A DNA stretch of 64,000 nt from Shouchella miscanthi (lineage in GTDB: Bacteria > Bacillota > Bacilli > Bacillales > Bacillaceae_D), in NCBI RefSeq assembly GCF_007725405.1, contig NZ_CP042163.1:2356001-2420000 (forward strand), written 5' to 3'. Position 1 is the stretch's first letter, and each line of letters begins with the position of its first letter. Made by a program: the position numbers and the translations under genes. The notes beneath the pieces are model-generated. The model made no database searches. It was not told where the DNA came from and was given only the letters and a program-made list of their open reading frames with translations. Below are positions 1 to 10,059 of the stretch, piece by piece.

Positions 1-788
1 AGTTCACTAGTGGACTCACTTTTTTTAGAAATATAATAATAAGCCATCCCTACAAAAACACTACCACCAACAATGTTTCCTAACGTGACAGGAACAAGAT
101 TAGCGACATAACCTGACATAGAAATCGCTTCAACACCTGGGTTGTGAAGGAGTGCTAAATGAAATAAGCCCATGTTCGCGACACTATGTTCATATCCAGA
201 TGCAAAAAATGCAAAAATAATCATAAACACAACAAATAGCTTCGCCATCTCGTTCTTCAAGCGCATTGGTGTCCAAATTGCTAAACAAACGAGCCAGTTA
301 CAAAAAATGCCTCTAAAAAACAATTCAAGCGTATCTGTCGTCATTTTTTTCTCTGTCACATAAAGTAAATAATGCCCTTCAGTCATTCCAGAAAAAATAC
401 CGGTCATATAGACAAGCCAGGCTATAAACAATGCACCCACAAGATTGCCACCATACGTCCATAACCAATTTTGAAACGTATCTTTTAACGTTGTCTTTTT
501 TTGTAGCGTTGATACAGTGTAATAGAGAACGCTGCCTGTAAATAAGTCAGAGCCTGCATAAATGACGAGCAAAAGCGCAATTCCAAAAGCAAAACCCATT
601 ACGAGCGGTGTTAAAGCAGGAAAGCTTTGAACAATAGGATCTCCAATGATATAGACTAAAACGACTGCTACTGCAACATAGCCCCCTGCAAGCATAGCCG
701 ATAAGAAAAACGCTAGTTTACTATGTGCCAGCAACGCTCTTTTCTTTAATGCTAATGTGATAAGTTCATTTAATGTTTCTTTGTAAAT
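1..788 (-). CDS. Formate/nitrite transporter family channel (partial)
   Basis: The gene runs off the left edge. The visible part encodes about 262 residues with several hydrophobic segments. It shows the small-residue-rich stretches of the FNT family of pentameric channels for formate, nitrite or related small anions (for example NLVPVTLGNIVGGSVFVG near the visible end). Start: an in-frame TAG lies just upstream, and no ATG, GTG or TTG lies near the GGGGAG ribosome site. The codon that fits the N-terminus (reading xYKETLNELI) is ATT at 788. A TTG at residue 17 is the fallback. The family is clear, but the substrate cannot be read from the sequence. It is separated from the riboflavin operon by a hairpin and is probably transcribed alone. 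Confidence 0.85.
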   Translation of the reverse strand, partial: MYKETLNELITLALKKRALLAHSKLAFFLSAMLAGGYVAVAVVLVYIIGDPIVQSFPALTPLVMGFAFGIALLLVIYAGSDLFTGSVLYYTVSTLQKKTTLKDTFQNWLWTYGGNLVGALFIAWLVYMTGIFSGMTEGHYLLYVTEKKMTTDTLELFFRGIFCNWLVCLAIWTPMRLKNEMAKLFVVFMIIFAFFASGYEHSVANMGLFHLALLHNPGVEAISMSGYVANLVPVTLGNIVGGSVFVGMAYYYISKKSESTSE

Positions 789-888
789 CGTTCTCCCCTA
801 CTTTCTCTTAGTTGACCATTCTTTATTGTAGCTTAGGATTATCTTTAATGAGAACGAGAATATGACAATTTTCGCAATCCATTTAATG

Positions 889-927
889 GAAAATACTCTT
901 CTCAGATGAACTGAAAAGAGTATTTGT
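889..927 (-). terminator. Terminator after the riboflavin operon
   Basis: A 15-bp inverted repeat with one mismatch (arms 891-905 and 911-925) lies 11 bases beyond the ribH stop. On the minus strand it is followed by a short T-rich stretch. Confidence 0.7.
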
Positions 928-935
928 GAAGAATC

Positions 936-1406
936 TTATTTAGAAAATTGCTTTGCCAAATTTGCCATTTCAATGGCTGCAGTAGCCGCTTCCCAACCTT
1001 TGTTTCCTGCCTTTGTGCCCGCTCGTTCCACTGCTTGTTCAATGGAATCGGTTGTGAGAACACCGAATATTACCGGAATACCACTCGTCATATTTAATTG
1101 AGCCACACCTTTTGATACTTCTCCACATACATAGTCAAAATGAGGTGTTGAGCCCCGAATAACCGTCCCTAGTGTGACAATTGCATCGTACTTTCCTGAA
1201 TCGGCCATCTGCTTTGCCGCAAACGGTATTTCAAAAGCTCCAGGAACCCATGCAACATCCACATCGCTCCCCTGTGCCCCGTGTCGGATGAACGCATCTT
1301 GTGCACCACTTAATAATTTACTTGTAATAAATTCATTAAAACGTCCTACTACAATCCCAATTTTCAAGTCCGTTGCTACTAAATGTCCTTCAAATACATT
1401 TCCCAT
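936..1406 (-). CDS. ribH: 6,7-dimethyl-8-ribityllumazine synthase
   Basis: The protein has 156 residues, the usual length. It condenses 5-amino-6-ribitylamino-uracil with 3,4-dihydroxy-2-butanone 4-phosphate, the penultimate step of riboflavin synthesis, as a cytosolic oligomer. Visible marks are GRFNEFIT (21-28), VPGAFEIP (54-61) and the RGSTPHFDY segment with the conserved His at 89. It is the last gene of the riboswitch-controlled ribE-ribBA-ribH operon, 13 bases after ribBA. Confidence 0.97.
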   Translation of the reverse strand: MGNVFEGHLVATDLKIGIVVGRFNEFITSKLLSGAQDAFIRHGAQGSDVDVAWVPGAFEIPFAAKQMADSGKYDAIVTLGTVIRGSTPHFDYVCGEVSKGVAQLNMTSGIPVIFGVLTTDSIEQAVERAGTKAGNKGWEAATAAIEMANLAKQFSK

Positions 1407-1419
1407 TTGTTTATTCCTC

Positions 1420-2619
1420 CTATAAATGAAGCATATGCCCTAATTTATCTTTTTTTGTTTTTAAATAGCGTTCATTTTCAGCAAAACCTGCTAACTGAAG
1501 CGGCACTCGCTCTACAATCGTCAGATCGTAACCTTGCAAACCTGCAATTTTCCGCGGATTATTAGTTAATAACTTTAATTGCTTAACGCCTAAATCCTTT
1601 AAAATTTGTGCTCCCACGCCATAATCTCTCAAATCAGCTGGAAACCCTAGTTTTTCGTTTGCTTCAACGGTATCAAACCCTTTTTCTTGCAGTTCATAAG
1701 CTTTTAGTTTATTAATTAGTCCAATACCACGTCCCTCTTGTCTCATGTACAAAAGAATGCCTTTTCCTGCCTCTTCAATTTGTTTAAGAGCCGCGTGAAG
1801 CTGCGGACCGCAGTCACAACGCTTTGAACCAAAGACATCCCCTGTTAAACATTCTGAATGGACACGTACTAACACCGGTTCTTCGTTCGAAAAATCGCCT
1901 TTTACAAGCGCAATGCTTTCTTTATTATCTAACGTGTTTGTATAAGCAACTGCTCGAAAGGTTCCAAATTCAGTCGGTAAAGCAAGATCTGCTTCTCGCT
2001 GAATGACCGACTCTTGTTTACGGCGATACGCAATTAAATCTTTAATCGTTACGAGTGGAAGTTTATGTTCTCGAGCAATGTCTTTAAGCTGAGGAACACG
2101 TGCCATTGTGCCATCTTCATTCATAATTTCACAAATGACTCCAACTGGCTCAGAACCGCTTAACCTTGCAAAATCAACTGCCGCTTCCGTGTGTCCTGCT
2201 CGTCTTAAGACACCTCCGTCTTTTGCAACAAGCGGAAAGATGTGACCAGGTCGTTTAAAATGAGCAGCTGTGGCTTCTCGATTGACAAGAGCTTGTACCG
2301 TATACGCACGCTCTTGTGCAGAAATCCCTGTCGTTGTTGTTACATGATCAATGCTGACAGTAAAAGCAGTGCCATGAGAGTCTGTATTTTGGCTGACCAT
2401 TTGTTCTAATTGCAGACGCTGTGCTTTTTCTTTTGAGATTGGCGTGCAAATGAGTCCACGCCCGTACGTTGCCATAAAATTTATTGTTTCAGCAGTGGTA
2501 TATTCCCCAAGAGCAACAAAGTCACCTTCATTTTCACGATCCTCGTCATCACAGACGATAATAATACCGCCTGCTTTTAACGTCTCAATCGCCTCTTCAA
2601 TTTTATGAAACATGGACAT
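1420..2619 (-). CDS. ribBA: Bifunctional DHBP synthase / GTP cyclohydrolase II
   Basis: A 399-residue fusion typical of Bacillus. Residues about 1-200 are 3,4-dihydroxy-2-butanone 4-phosphate synthase, with the acidic metal motif DEDRENEGD near 25-33 and GHTEAAVD further on. Residues about 205-399 are GTP cyclohydrolase II, with the zinc-binding [15 protein letters not shown] cluster and the RQEGRGIGL loop. It supplies both branches of riboflavin precursor synthesis from ribulose 5-phosphate and GTP. It follows ribE by 8 bases, so the two are co-transcribed. Confidence 0.97.
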   Translation of the reverse strand: MSMFHKIEEAIETLKAGGIIIVCDDEDRENEGDFVALGEYTTAETINFMATYGRGLICTPISKEKAQRLQLEQMVSQNTDSHGTAFTVSIDHVTTTTGISAQERAYTVQALVNREATAAHFKRPGHIFPLVAKDGGVLRRAGHTEAAVDFARLSGSEPVGVICEIMNEDGTMARVPQLKDIAREHKLPLVTIKDLIAYRRKQESVIQREADLALPTEFGTFRAVAYTNTLDNKESIALVKGDFSNEEPVLVRVHSECLTGDVFGSKRCDCGPQLHAALKQIEEAGKGILLYMRQEGRGIGLINKLKAYELQEKGFDTVEANEKLGFPADLRDYGVGAQILKDLGVKQLKLLTNNPRKIAGLQGYDLTIVERVPLQLAGFAENERYLKTKKDKLGHMLHL

Positions 2620-2627
2620 TTTCCTCC

Positions 2628-3275
2628 CTACATATACCCATTATGTTGTAGCAGTTCAGCTAGATTTTGCTTCGGAGCAGATTCGTCAGATACAGTCAAT
2701 AATCGCTCAACATATTTTCCAATCAAATCACATTCAATATTCACTTCACTGCCAATTGCTAACGTCCCCATAATAGTTTCATCAAGTGTGTGAGGAATAA
2801 TGGAAATCGTAAAATGACTGTCTTTCATACCAAATACCGTTAAGCTCGTTCCATCAACTGCAACTGAACCTTTTTGAACGATGTATTTTAAAATGCTTTT
2901 CGGTGCTTGAATATCAAAGTAAACTGCGTTATCCACTTGTTTCCGATGAACAACGGTTCCTTTCCCATCAATATGCCCAGAAACGATGTGACCCCCAAAC
3001 CGTGATAGTGGCGACATGGCACGCTCTAGATTAACCGTTGCCGATATACGTAATTGACTTAACGTCGTCGCTTGAAACGTCTCTGGCATAACGTCAACCG
3101 AAAATGTCTGATCAGTGAATGCTGTTACGGTAAGACATACGCCATTTACAGCAATACTATCTCCGAGGGATACATCTTCAAGAACCTTCAACCCTCTAAT
3201 ACTCAATTTCATTCCCTGATCTTGCTTGTTTATTTCTGTAATGGTTCCTTTTTCTTCAATAATACCGGTAAACAT
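2628..3275 (-). CDS. ribE: Riboflavin synthase, alpha subunit
   Basis: The protein has 215 residues and dismutates two lumazine molecules to riboflavin. It shows the family duplication: each half has a lumazine-binding repeat ([14 protein letters not shown] in the N-terminal half and [14 protein letters not shown] in the C-terminal half) plus [12 protein letters not shown]. The ATG at 3275 is chosen because a strong GGAGGAGGGG ribosome site precedes it. A longer reading would translate through the terminator of the riboswitch leader. It is the first gene of the operon. In B. subtilis the deaminase-reductase gene ribD comes first, and it is absent here. Confidence 0.96.
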   Translation of the reverse strand: MFTGIIEEKGTITEINKQDQGMKLSIRGLKVLEDVSLGDSIAVNGVCLTVTAFTDQTFSVDVMPETFQATTLSQLRISATVNLERAMSPLSRFGGHIVSGHIDGKGTVVHRKQVDNAVYFDIQAPKSILKYIVQKGSVAVDGTSLTVFGMKDSHFTISIIPHTLDETIMGTLAIGSEVNIECDLIGKYVERLLTVSDESAPKQNLAELLQHNGYM

Positions 3276-3294
3276 CCAACCCCTCCTCCAATAC

Positions 3295-3326
3295 AAAAAA
3301 CCCCCAAAGGCTACACTTCGGGGGTT
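3295..3326 (-). terminator. Riboswitch-controlled leader terminator
   Basis: A hairpin with a CCCCC/GGGGG stem (3301-3324) is followed on the minus strand by six T residues. It lies between the FMN aptamer and ribE, the expected place for the attenuator that forms when FMN is bound. Confidence 0.85.
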
Positions 3327-3409
3327 CACTAAATAAAACGGCACTATTTGCCTAGGAATAAAGAAAATTCCATACACAAATAAACGTCGATTCGACTGTA
3401 TTCGTTAAA

Positions 3410-3536
3410 CTTCTCCCATCCAGACTTTCACTGTCGGCTCTGGAGTTGCACCAGATCCACCGTATAAAAATACGGGTCACGGACTAAAAGGCTAAGCCTT
3501 ATCACCGCCGGTAGGGAATTTCACCCTGCCCCGAAG
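3410..3536 (-). promoter_or_regulatory. FMN riboswitch (RFN element)
   Basis: On the minus strand the conserved RFN blocks appear in order. They are a GGGGCAGGGTGAAATTCCC-type start, the ACCGGCGGT segment, the GGATCTGGTGCAACTCCAGA stem, and a closing block ending GATGGGAGAAG. FMN binding is expected to favour the terminator at 3295-3326 and so shut down the riboflavin operon. Confidence 0.96.
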
Positions 3537-3674
3537 TTAAAATATGAAGTTGTTTTTATTCCTATCATGCACTCTAATCGCTTAAACGTTGACATAAGGT
3601 TCATTTAAGCATGTTTTTTTAATCATGTCATTACAGTTACTTATTAAATCAAACTGGGAGATAGGCTATTACTC

Positions 3675-3869
3675 TCAGAAATCAATCAGCTTCCCTGCCA
3701 AAAAATCTGCCCATCTCTGACTCGTTTTGATCATAGCATCGGTAAAATAAAAATGCAAGGCATATGACGCTTCCATCGGTTCCATTTGCAAAAAATGGTT
3801 TATTCGTTCGATTTCGTTGCTTTTCTTATTCAGATAGGTCAAAATAAGAGAGTAAACGATTTCATTCAT
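3675..3869 (-). CDS. Hypothetical small protein (64 aa)
   Basis: Reads as a plausible 64-residue protein starting MNEIVYSLIL and ending DFLAGKLIDF, with a mixed amphipathic composition. The ATG at 3869 avoids overlapping the divergent hydrolase gene at 3889, but no good ribosome site precedes it, so start and coding status are uncertain. No family recognised. Confidence 0.4.
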   Translation of the reverse strand: MNEIVYSLILTYLNKKSNEIERINHFLQMEPMEASYALHFYFTDAMIKTSQRWADFLAGKLIDF

Positions 3870-3888
3870 GTGGGGTGGATAGATAAAA

Positions 3889-4938
3889 ATGACTGAACAG
3901 ATCATGTTTTCAAAAAAGAAAAACGGAGTTGGGATTGCGACACTCTCTAGAGAAAAAGCACTACATTCGCTAACATTTGACATGATTTCAGCGCTCTATA
4001 CACAACTGAAGCAGTGGGAATCAGATGCCAGCGTACGTGTCATTCTTCTAGAAAGCACAGGTACAAAAGCTTTTTGTGCTGGTGGTGACATTAAAGCCCT
4101 CTATCAAGCAAAGAACAATAAACAAGCATTAGATCAAGCGACAGCCTTTTTTAATCTTGAATATGAACTGGATCTCTACGTAGCGAACTACCCTAAACCT
4201 ATTGTTGTCCTTATGGATGGCATTGTAATGGGAGGCGGTGTTGGCTTGTCTTATGGAGCAAGTCACCGTATTGTAACAGAGCGCACAAAATGGGCAATGC
4301 CTGAAGTCAATATTAGCTTCTTTCCTGATGTTGGTGCTTGTTACTTTCTTAGCCAAACACCAGATTATACTGGAAGATATGCTGCACTAACAGGGTCTGT
4401 GTTAACTGCTTCTGACGCTATTTCAATTGGTTGTGCAGACTATTATATAGAAAGTGATACATTAGAAACGTGTAAACAAGAACTCGTAGCCCATCACTGG
4501 GACGACTACGACGAAGTCACTTCACAAAGCGTGCATTTATTTTTGCAATCGTTTATTAAAGAGCCAACACAAAGTGAGCTTATGATGAATAAGGATAACA
4601 TTCACAAACATTTTTCTTTTAAAACCATTGAAGAGATTTTAACATCGCTCCATCATGATTCTAGTCGCTTCGCTCAAGATACGTACACATTATTAAATAG
4701 TAAATCACCGTTGTCGTTAAAAATAACGCTTGCGCATTTGAAGCAATCAAAAGCGTCTTCACTTGAGGAAACGTTTGAAACCGACAAAACCCTTGCGAAA
4801 CATTTTCTTCAGTGTGACGATTTCTATGAAGGGGTTTATTCAGTCTTAATTGACAAATCCCATAAACCGGTTTATTCATACGAGTCTGTCGCTGAAGTCC
4901 CTGATGAGCTTGCACTCTCTTTCTTCCGCGAACATTAA
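3889..4938 (+). CDS. Enoyl-CoA hydratase/isomerase family, 3-hydroxyisobutyryl-CoA hydrolase type
   Basis: A 349-residue crotonase-fold protein. AGGDIKAL (64-71) and GIVMGGGVGLS (111-121) form the CoA and oxyanion-hole region. PEVNISFFPDVG (138-149) carries the Glu and Asp typical of 3-hydroxyisobutyryl-CoA hydrolases, which release free 3-hydroxyisobutyrate in valine breakdown. The length of about 350 residues also matches the hydrolases rather than the roughly 260-residue hydratases. A GGGGTGG ribosome site precedes the ATG. It is a single-gene unit ended by a strong hairpin. No other valine-catabolic gene lies beside it. Confidence 0.85.
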   Translation: MTEQIMFSKKKNGVGIATLSREKALHSLTFDMISALYTQLKQWESDASVRVILLESTGTKAFCAGGDIKALYQAKNNKQALDQATAFFNLEYELDLYVANYPKPIVVLMDGIVMGGGVGLSYGASHRIVTERTKWAMPEVNISFFPDVGACYFLSQTPDYTGRYAALTGSVLTASDAISIGCADYYIESDTLETCKQELVAHHWDDYDEVTSQSVHLFLQSFIKEPTQSELMMNKDNIHKHFSFKTIEEILTSLHHDSSRFAQDTYTLLNSKSPLSLKITLAHLKQSKASSLEETFETDKTLAKHFLQCDDFYEGVYSVLIDKSHKPVYSYESVAEVPDELALSFFREH

Positions 4939-4971
4939 AAAACAGGATGGAGATCCCCATCCTGTTTTCTT
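4939..4971 (+). terminator. Terminator after the hydrolase gene
   Basis: Perfect 12-bp stem (4939-4950 with 4957-4968) followed by T-rich sequence, directly after the stop codon. Confidence 0.9.
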
Positions 4972-4975
4972 ACTG

Positions 4976-5176
4976 CTAGCCTTCAAAATACTCTTTATAG
5001 AAACCAGCCATTTTGCCAGTATTGTCAATGACAAAATAAAACTCATCGGTTTCGTTTTTTAATTCATACTGCTTTCCAACTGTTAATACTTCATTTACAA
5101 CATATTTCTTTGCATCTGTATGAACACAAGTCAACATCCGAAGTGTCGCTGTTTCAGTCCACTGCTGGTGTATCAT
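4976..5176 (-). CDS. Small conserved protein, DUF6501-like
   Basis: The protein has 66 residues, begins MIHQQWTETATL and ends FYKEYFEG, and has many aromatic and charged residues. It resembles short uncharacterised Bacillus proteins that I recall as DUF6501. That name is from memory. A strong GAGGAGG ribosome site precedes the ATG. It lies downstream of odhB's terminator region and is convergent with the hydrolase gene. Function unknown. Confidence 0.7.
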   Translation of the reverse strand: MIHQQWTETATLRMLTCVHTDAKKYVVNEVLTVGKQYELKNETDEFYFVIDNTGKMAGFYKEYFEG

Positions 5177-5210
5177 GACTTCATTCCTCCTCTACCTCGT
5201 TTATTGTACA

Positions 5211-5242
5211 AGAAAGAAGGCTAGCATGCTAGCCTTCTTTCC
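5211..5242 (-). terminator. Terminator after odhB
   Basis: A perfect 13-bp inverted repeat (5213-5225 with 5228-5240) directly follows the odhB stop and runs into T-rich sequence on the minus strand. Confidence 0.85.
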
Positions 5243-5243
5243 A

Positions 5244-6497
5244 TTACCCTTCTAATAACAGTTGTTCTGGATCTTCAATCATATCTTTTACTTTTACTAA
5301 GAAACTAACTGCTTCTTTTCCATCAACAATTCGATGGTCGTATGAAAGCGCAAGATACATCATTGGGCGGTTTTCAAAACGCTCATTATCAATTGCTACC
5401 GGTCTCATTTGAATCTTGTGCATACCTAAAATCCCAACTTGAGGAGCATTTAAAATTGGCGTTGACCAAAGTGATCCAAAGACACCACCGTTTGTAATCG
5501 TAAATGTACCACCCTGCATATCGTTTAGCTGCAGTTTATTATCACGAGCTTTCTTACCTAAATCACCAATGCCACGCTCAATTCCTGCAAAACCTAATCG
5601 ATCTGCATCTCTTAATACTGGAACGACTAATCCTGTATCAGTTGAAACGGCAATACCGATATCATAGTATTTTTTAATAAGGAGCTCATCTCCTTGAATT
5701 TCCGCGTTAAGCAATGGAAATTCTTTTAAAGCACCAACAACAGCTTTTGTGAAAAAGCTCATAAAACCTAATTTAACACCATTTTTGTCTAAAAACGCAT
5801 CTTTACGACGTTTACGTAAATCCATAACAGCTGTCATATCTACTTCGTTAAATGTTGTTAACATCGCAGACGTTTGCTGTACTTCTACTAAACGTTTAGC
5901 AATCGTTTGACGACGACGAGACATTTTTTCACGCTCAGTCGGCTTTGTCGGATCATCGGCTGATTGCGTTGGTGCAGGCTTTTGCGGAGACACTGCTTTT
6001 GATTGCGCTGGTTTGTCTTGGTGTGCTTCAACGTCTTGTCTACGGATTTTACCTGTAGGATCCGTTGGTGTAATAGCATCAAGGGAAATTCCTTTTTCAC
6101 GGGCTAGCTTCCGTGCAGCAGGTGATGCCAAAGGACGATTAGTTGATTGTGTTTCTTCCTCTTGCTTGGCAGGATCTTGTGATTTCGTCTCTGCTTGTTT
6201 TTCTGCTACCGGCTGCTCTTCCTTTGTGCTTTCAGTAGTTGACGAAGCGCCTCCAGCTTGACCACTTTCGTCAATAATGGCAATAACTTCACCAATTTCT
6301 ACCGTATCACCTGGCTCGCGTTTAAATTCTTTTATAACGCCAGAAGTTTCTACTGGAATTTCAGCATTTACTTTATCCGTCTCAAGTTCAGCGATAAATT
6401 CACCTTGTTCAACATAATCGCCTACTTCTTTTAACCATTGAGAAATCGTTCCTTCAGTAATGGATTCACCTAGCTCTGGTACTTTAATCTCAGTCAA
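5244..6497 (-). CDS. odhB: 2-oxoglutarate dehydrogenase E2, dihydrolipoyl succinyltransferase
   Basis: The protein has 417 residues, the same length as in B. subtilis. In order it has a lipoyl domain (about 1-76, lipoylated Lys in [12 protein letters not shown]), a Gln/Thr/Glu-rich linker, a peripheral subunit-binding domain (near [13 protein letters not shown]), a second linker, and the acyltransferase core ending with [13 protein letters not shown], which holds the catalytic His and Asp. It transfers succinyl groups to CoA in the TCA cycle. It is co-transcribed with odhA, 14 bases upstream. Confidence 0.97.
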   Translation of the reverse strand: MTEIKVPELGESITEGTISQWLKEVGDYVEQGEFIAELETDKVNAEIPVETSGVIKEFKREPGDTVEIGEVIAIIDESGQAGGASSTTESTKEEQPVAEKQAETKSQDPAKQEEETQSTNRPLASPAARKLAREKGISLDAITPTDPTGKIRRQDVEAHQDKPAQSKAVSPQKPAPTQSADDPTKPTEREKMSRRRQTIAKRLVEVQQTSAMLTTFNEVDMTAVMDLRKRRKDAFLDKNGVKLGFMSFFTKAVVGALKEFPLLNAEIQGDELLIKKYYDIGIAVSTDTGLVVPVLRDADRLGFAGIERGIGDLGKKARDNKLQLNDMQGGTFTITNGGVFGSLWSTPILNAPQVGILGMHKIQMRPVAIDNERFENRPMMYLALSYDHRIVDGKEAVSFLVKVKDMIEDPEQLLLEG

Positions 6498-6511
6498 TGT
6501 AAAATGCCTCC

Positions 6512-9349
6512 TTAGTTTTTGCGCGTCAACGATTCCGTGATGATTCGTTTTTGTTCCACTTTATGAGCGTTTGATACGCCTTCCGCTGGGCTTGAACGGA
6601 ATGTCCGGCCGATATAGCTTAATGGAACATCTTTCGGTAGAATTTCTAGAATTCGCGGCTCCATAAAGGACCACGCTCCCATATTTTTCGGTTCCTCTTG
6701 CACCCATTTCACTTCTTCTAAATTAGGAAACTCTTTTAATAGTTCACGAATGGCTCTACGCGGGAACGGATAAAGTTCCTCCACCCGAATAATATGAAGC
6801 CAGCTCCAGTCCTCATCATTCTTTTTAATGTGGTCTTGCAGCTCAATCGCTAATTTCCCACTTGTTAAGATAATTCGTTTCACTGCTTGACGATCTTTTC
6901 CTAAAATAGGCTCTTCTAAAATCGGCTTAAACTCGCCTTCCGCAAATTCGGCTGTTGTCGAAGCAATGTTTTGATTTCGCAACAAGCTTTTTGGCGTCAT
7001 GATAATAAGAGGGCGAACTGTATTCTTCTGCAATATTTTTGCTTGGCGTCGCAAAATGTGGAAATATTGGGCTGCCGATGTGCAGTTAGCAATCGTCCAG
7101 TTGTTTTCAGCTGCCGAGTTAAGGAAACGTTCTACACGCCCACTTGAATGCTCAGGTCCTGCTCCTTCATACCCGTGTGGCAAGAGAACAACTAATCCAG
7201 ATTTCTGACCCCATTTTGCTCGTCCAGCAGATACCCATTGGTCAAACATGACTTGTGCGCCGTTCACAAAATCACCAAACTGGGCTTCCCATAATACTAA
7301 TGTTTCTTTTGAAAAGACATTGTAACCGTATTCAAAACCTACACATGCTTGCTCTGACAACGGACTATTGTAAACCGCAAAGGACGCATTTGCATCTTCA
7401 AACGCTTGAAGAGGCGTGTGCGTTTCGTTTGTTTCACGATCATGTAAGACAAGATGACGATGCGCAAACGTGCCTCGCTCTGTGTCTTGACCGCTTAAAC
7501 GAATTGGTGTACCGTCGTGAATGATAGACGCAAAAGCTAATACTTCCGCTAATCCCCAGTCAACACTCCCGTCACCATCAAATGCATTCGCACGTCTTTG
7601 CAGTATTTTCTTTAGTTTTTCATTTGGATTAAAACGTTCTGGCCAATCAAGTAGCTGTTCATTGAAAGATTGAAGTTTATCTTTTTCTACATTCGTTTTT
7701 ACTTTTGGTAACCCGTCCACAATAAAATCAGGTGGGCTTAACTCATAGTTTCGCTCAGCTTTATCAGCATTGACTTTGTTGTATTCTTCAAGTAAATAAT
7801 CATACATATCCGTATCGAGTTTTTTTACTTCGTCTTTCGTTAACACATTTTCTGCTTGTAGCTGTTCAGCATATAATGCTCTTGCTGTTGGATGTTTACG
7901 AATCATGGTATACAGTTCCGGTTGTGTGACCGCTGGTTCATCTCCTTCATTGTGACCGAAGCGACGATAACCAATTAAATCGACTAGAAAATCTTTCTTA
8001 AATTTCCTACGGTATTCAACAGCGAACTGGATTGCTTTCACACACGCTTCGGGATCATCTGCATTAACGTGGAGAATCGGAATTTCAAAACCTTTTGCAG
8101 GATCACTTGCGTATGTAGTGGAGCGAGAATCGTATGCTTCTGTCGTATAACCTATATTGTTGTTCGCAATAATGTGGAGGGAACCGCCAACTTGATACCC
8201 ATTTAAACGACTTAAATTTAACGTTTCGGTTACAATTCCTTGACCAGGAAAAGCTGCATCTCCGTGTATCAGGATGGAGTATGCACGACGTGAATCTTGT
8301 GTCGGTTCACCACGTTTACTTCGATCCTCTTGAGCTGCTCGAGCATACCCTTCCACAATCGGAGAGACAAACTCTAGGTGACTCGGGTTATTCGCTAGTG
8401 ATACGATTGTTTCAGAACGCTCATCATCTACAATTTGGCGATCAGCACCTAAATGGTATTTTACATCGCCTGTCCAACCCGAATAGGTTTCGCCAAGCCC
8501 TTCAGATGGCGCAATTAATTTGTTTGGCGCTTGCAAAAATTCAGCAAAGATCGCTTTAAAAGGCTTCCCTAATGTGTGCGCAAGCACATTTAAGCGACCA
8601 CGGTGCGCCATACCAATCATCACATGATCGGTTTTTTCTTTTCGTACTTCATTAATCGCCATATCTAGCATAGGCACTAATGAGTCTACACCTTCAATGG
8701 AAAAGCGCTTTTGCCCTACAAACGTACGGTGAATAAATTTCTCAAAGCCTTCCACCGATGTTAATCGCTCCAGTAAACCACGCTTCTCCTCTGTCGACAA
8801 AGCATCTGCAAACGTTCCTGATTCAACCTTGTCTCTTAACCAATTTCGTTCTGTTTCGTCTTGTACATGACCAAACTCAAATGCCATTGTTTTGGAATAG
8901 ACATTGCGTAAATGTTCTATTGCTTGCAATCCGTTTTTGACATGAGTTGGGGCTTGTGGACAGATATAATCCACCGGTACATTCTTAAGTTGTTCTTCAG
9001 TAACATTAAAGCGTTCATAACTAATAAGGTCATCATTTTTATGAGTTTTCCATATTGGTTGAATGTCAGATGCTAAGTGACCTTTGGCTCGAATAAAATC
9101 TGCCAGCTTCACAGCACCGACAACAGCGTTTATCATGTCCGAGCCAATTTCTTGATTCACACGATCTTTAGATAAACTAACGGACTCTTCTAAAGAAGGT
9201 GGACCCCATTTTTCAAAATGTGCTCTTGTTTCTTCATCTACGGAATTTGGGTCTTCCGTATATTGCTCATACAGCTCTATTACAACTCCGAGGTTCGGAC
9301 CATAAAATCCTTGCCAAGGTTTTTCCGGGCTGTTTTCCTTGCTGGACAT
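6512..9349 (-). CDS. odhA: 2-oxoglutarate dehydrogenase E1
   Basis: A 945-residue thiamine-diphosphate decarboxylase component of the 2-oxoglutarate dehydrogenase complex. It includes the typical [38 protein letters not shown] and [10 protein letters not shown] segments and a C-terminal transketolase-like half. The ATG at 9349 is preceded by AGGAGGT at good spacing and gives the usual N-terminus ([11 protein letters not shown]). The reading that begins at 9433 adds an unrelated tail. It forms an operon with odhB. A catabolite-response-like site lies just upstream. Confidence 0.97.
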   Translation of the reverse strand: MSSKENSPEKPWQGFYGPNLGVVIELYEQYTEDPNSVDEETRAHFEKWGPPSLEESVSLSKDRVNQEIGSDMINAVVGAVKLADFIRAKGHLASDIQPIWKTHKNDDLISYERFNVTEEQLKNVPVDYICPQAPTHVKNGLQAIEHLRNVYSKTMAFEFGHVQDETERNWLRDKVESGTFADALSTEEKRGLLERLTSVEGFEKFIHRTFVGQKRFSIEGVDSLVPMLDMAINEVRKEKTDHVMIGMAHRGRLNVLAHTLGKPFKAIFAEFLQAPNKLIAPSEGLGETYSGWTGDVKYHLGADRQIVDDERSETIVSLANNPSHLEFVSPIVEGYARAAQEDRSKRGEPTQDSRRAYSILIHGDAAFPGQGIVTETLNLSRLNGYQVGGSLHIIANNNIGYTTEAYDSRSTTYASDPAKGFEIPILHVNADDPEACVKAIQFAVEYRRKFKKDFLVDLIGYRRFGHNEGDEPAVTQPELYTMIRKHPTARALYAEQLQAENVLTKDEVKKLDTDMYDYLLEEYNKVNADKAERNYELSPPDFIVDGLPKVKTNVEKDKLQSFNEQLLDWPERFNPNEKLKKILQRRANAFDGDGSVDWGLAEVLAFASIIHDGTPIRLSGQDTERGTFAHRHLVLHDRETNETHTPLQAFEDANASFAVYNSPLSEQACVGFEYGYNVFSKETLVLWEAQFGDFVNGAQVMFDQWVSAGRAKWGQKSGLVVLLPHGYEGAGPEHSSGRVERFLNSAAENNWTIANCTSAAQYFHILRRQAKILQKNTVRPLIIMTPKSLLRNQNIASTTAEFAEGEFKPILEEPILGKDRQAVKRIILTSGKLAIELQDHIKKNDEDWSWLHIIRVEELYPFPRRAIRELLKEFPNLEEVKWVQEEPKNMGAWSFMEPRILEILPKDVPLSYIGRTFRSSPAEGVSNAHKVEQKRIITESLTRKN

Positions 9350-9807
9350 GTGTGATAGACCTCCTAAGACAATAGTTTGCATCACAAAAGCGCAAACGTC
9401 TATTTTCAAGCGCTTACAGAAATATAGTACCATTTCCTACTGGTTTACTCAAAACATTCGCATTGTATTGTTTCATCGCTCCAGTTAAAAACGGTCACCT
9501 AAATTTTAGCGCTTTTGCGCAATAAAATCTAGCCTTTTTAACGATGATTCTTGCAATTTCGCCAAAAAGCGCTTTCTTTTTCTAACAAAATAAAGGAATA
9601 AGAAACAAAACCTCGCTCTTTCCTTAAAAATGCTAAGTAAATCCGTTCCCAAAATAGTATGCCGCTCTTTAAAGTAAATTGAAATAAAACGAGTCATTCC
9701 ACTCACTTTTTTGTAGAAAAGAGGGTGTGTATGAAAATGCCCTAACTAGTTGGCAAAACAAAACATAATCACGACCTATTTGTTGATACTACTATCGAGG
9801 TGATAAC
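9350..9807. other. Intergenic region upstream of odhA
   Basis: About 460 bases between the divergent odhA and the gene at 9808. It holds the cre-like site at 9405-9418 and several short GCGC palindromes. A 66-codon minus-strand frame (9506-9706) has no convincing ribosome site and an unlikely composition, so I do not call it. Confidence 0.5.
9405..9418 (-). promoter_or_regulatory. Candidate cre site (CcpA) upstream of odhAB
   Basis: Minus strand TGTAAGCGCTTGAA differs at one position from the consensus TGWAARCGYTWNCW. It lies about 55 bases before the odhA start. CcpA control of odhAB would fit the known glucose repression of the TCA cycle. Confidence 0.45.
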
Positions 9808-10059
9808 ATGTACGAATTCGAGCTTCAATCCGTTCATAGCACAGTTCCTTGTTATGTAATTAATGATGACGAATCCAATCGATATGCCATACGTACGTTT
9901 GACACAAGTGGAGCGGTGTTTGAATCAACACACGCTCTTCTACAATGGGTGAAGCAAGAGTGGAAAGCAGAAGACTTTGTTGACCAACATGCTTTTCAAA
10001 CGATGGTTACTGAACTTACTTCTTCTTTAGTCGAATCAAATACCAACCACCTTCTTTAA
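9808..10059 (+). CDS. Hypothetical protein (83 aa)
   Basis: An 83-residue acidic protein starting MYEFELQSVHS, with aromatic-rich segments and no membrane span. A clear GAGGTG ribosome site precedes the ATG at proper spacing, supporting a real gene. Its 3' end overlaps the 3' end of the convergent methyltransferase gene by 44 bases. No family recognised. Confidence 0.65.
   Translation: MYEFELQSVHSTVPCYVINDDESNRYAIRTFDTSGAVFESTHALLQWVKQEWKAEDFVDQHAFQTMVTELTSSLVESNTNHLL

Noticed and set aside
3276-3377. N-terminal extension of RibE
   Set aside because: It would be translated from the riboswitch leader and terminator. The conserved start MFTGII with a strong ribosome site is at 3275.
9506-9706. 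66-codon minus-strand frame upstream of odhA
   Set aside because: No ribosome site, unlikely composition, and it lies in a regulatory region.
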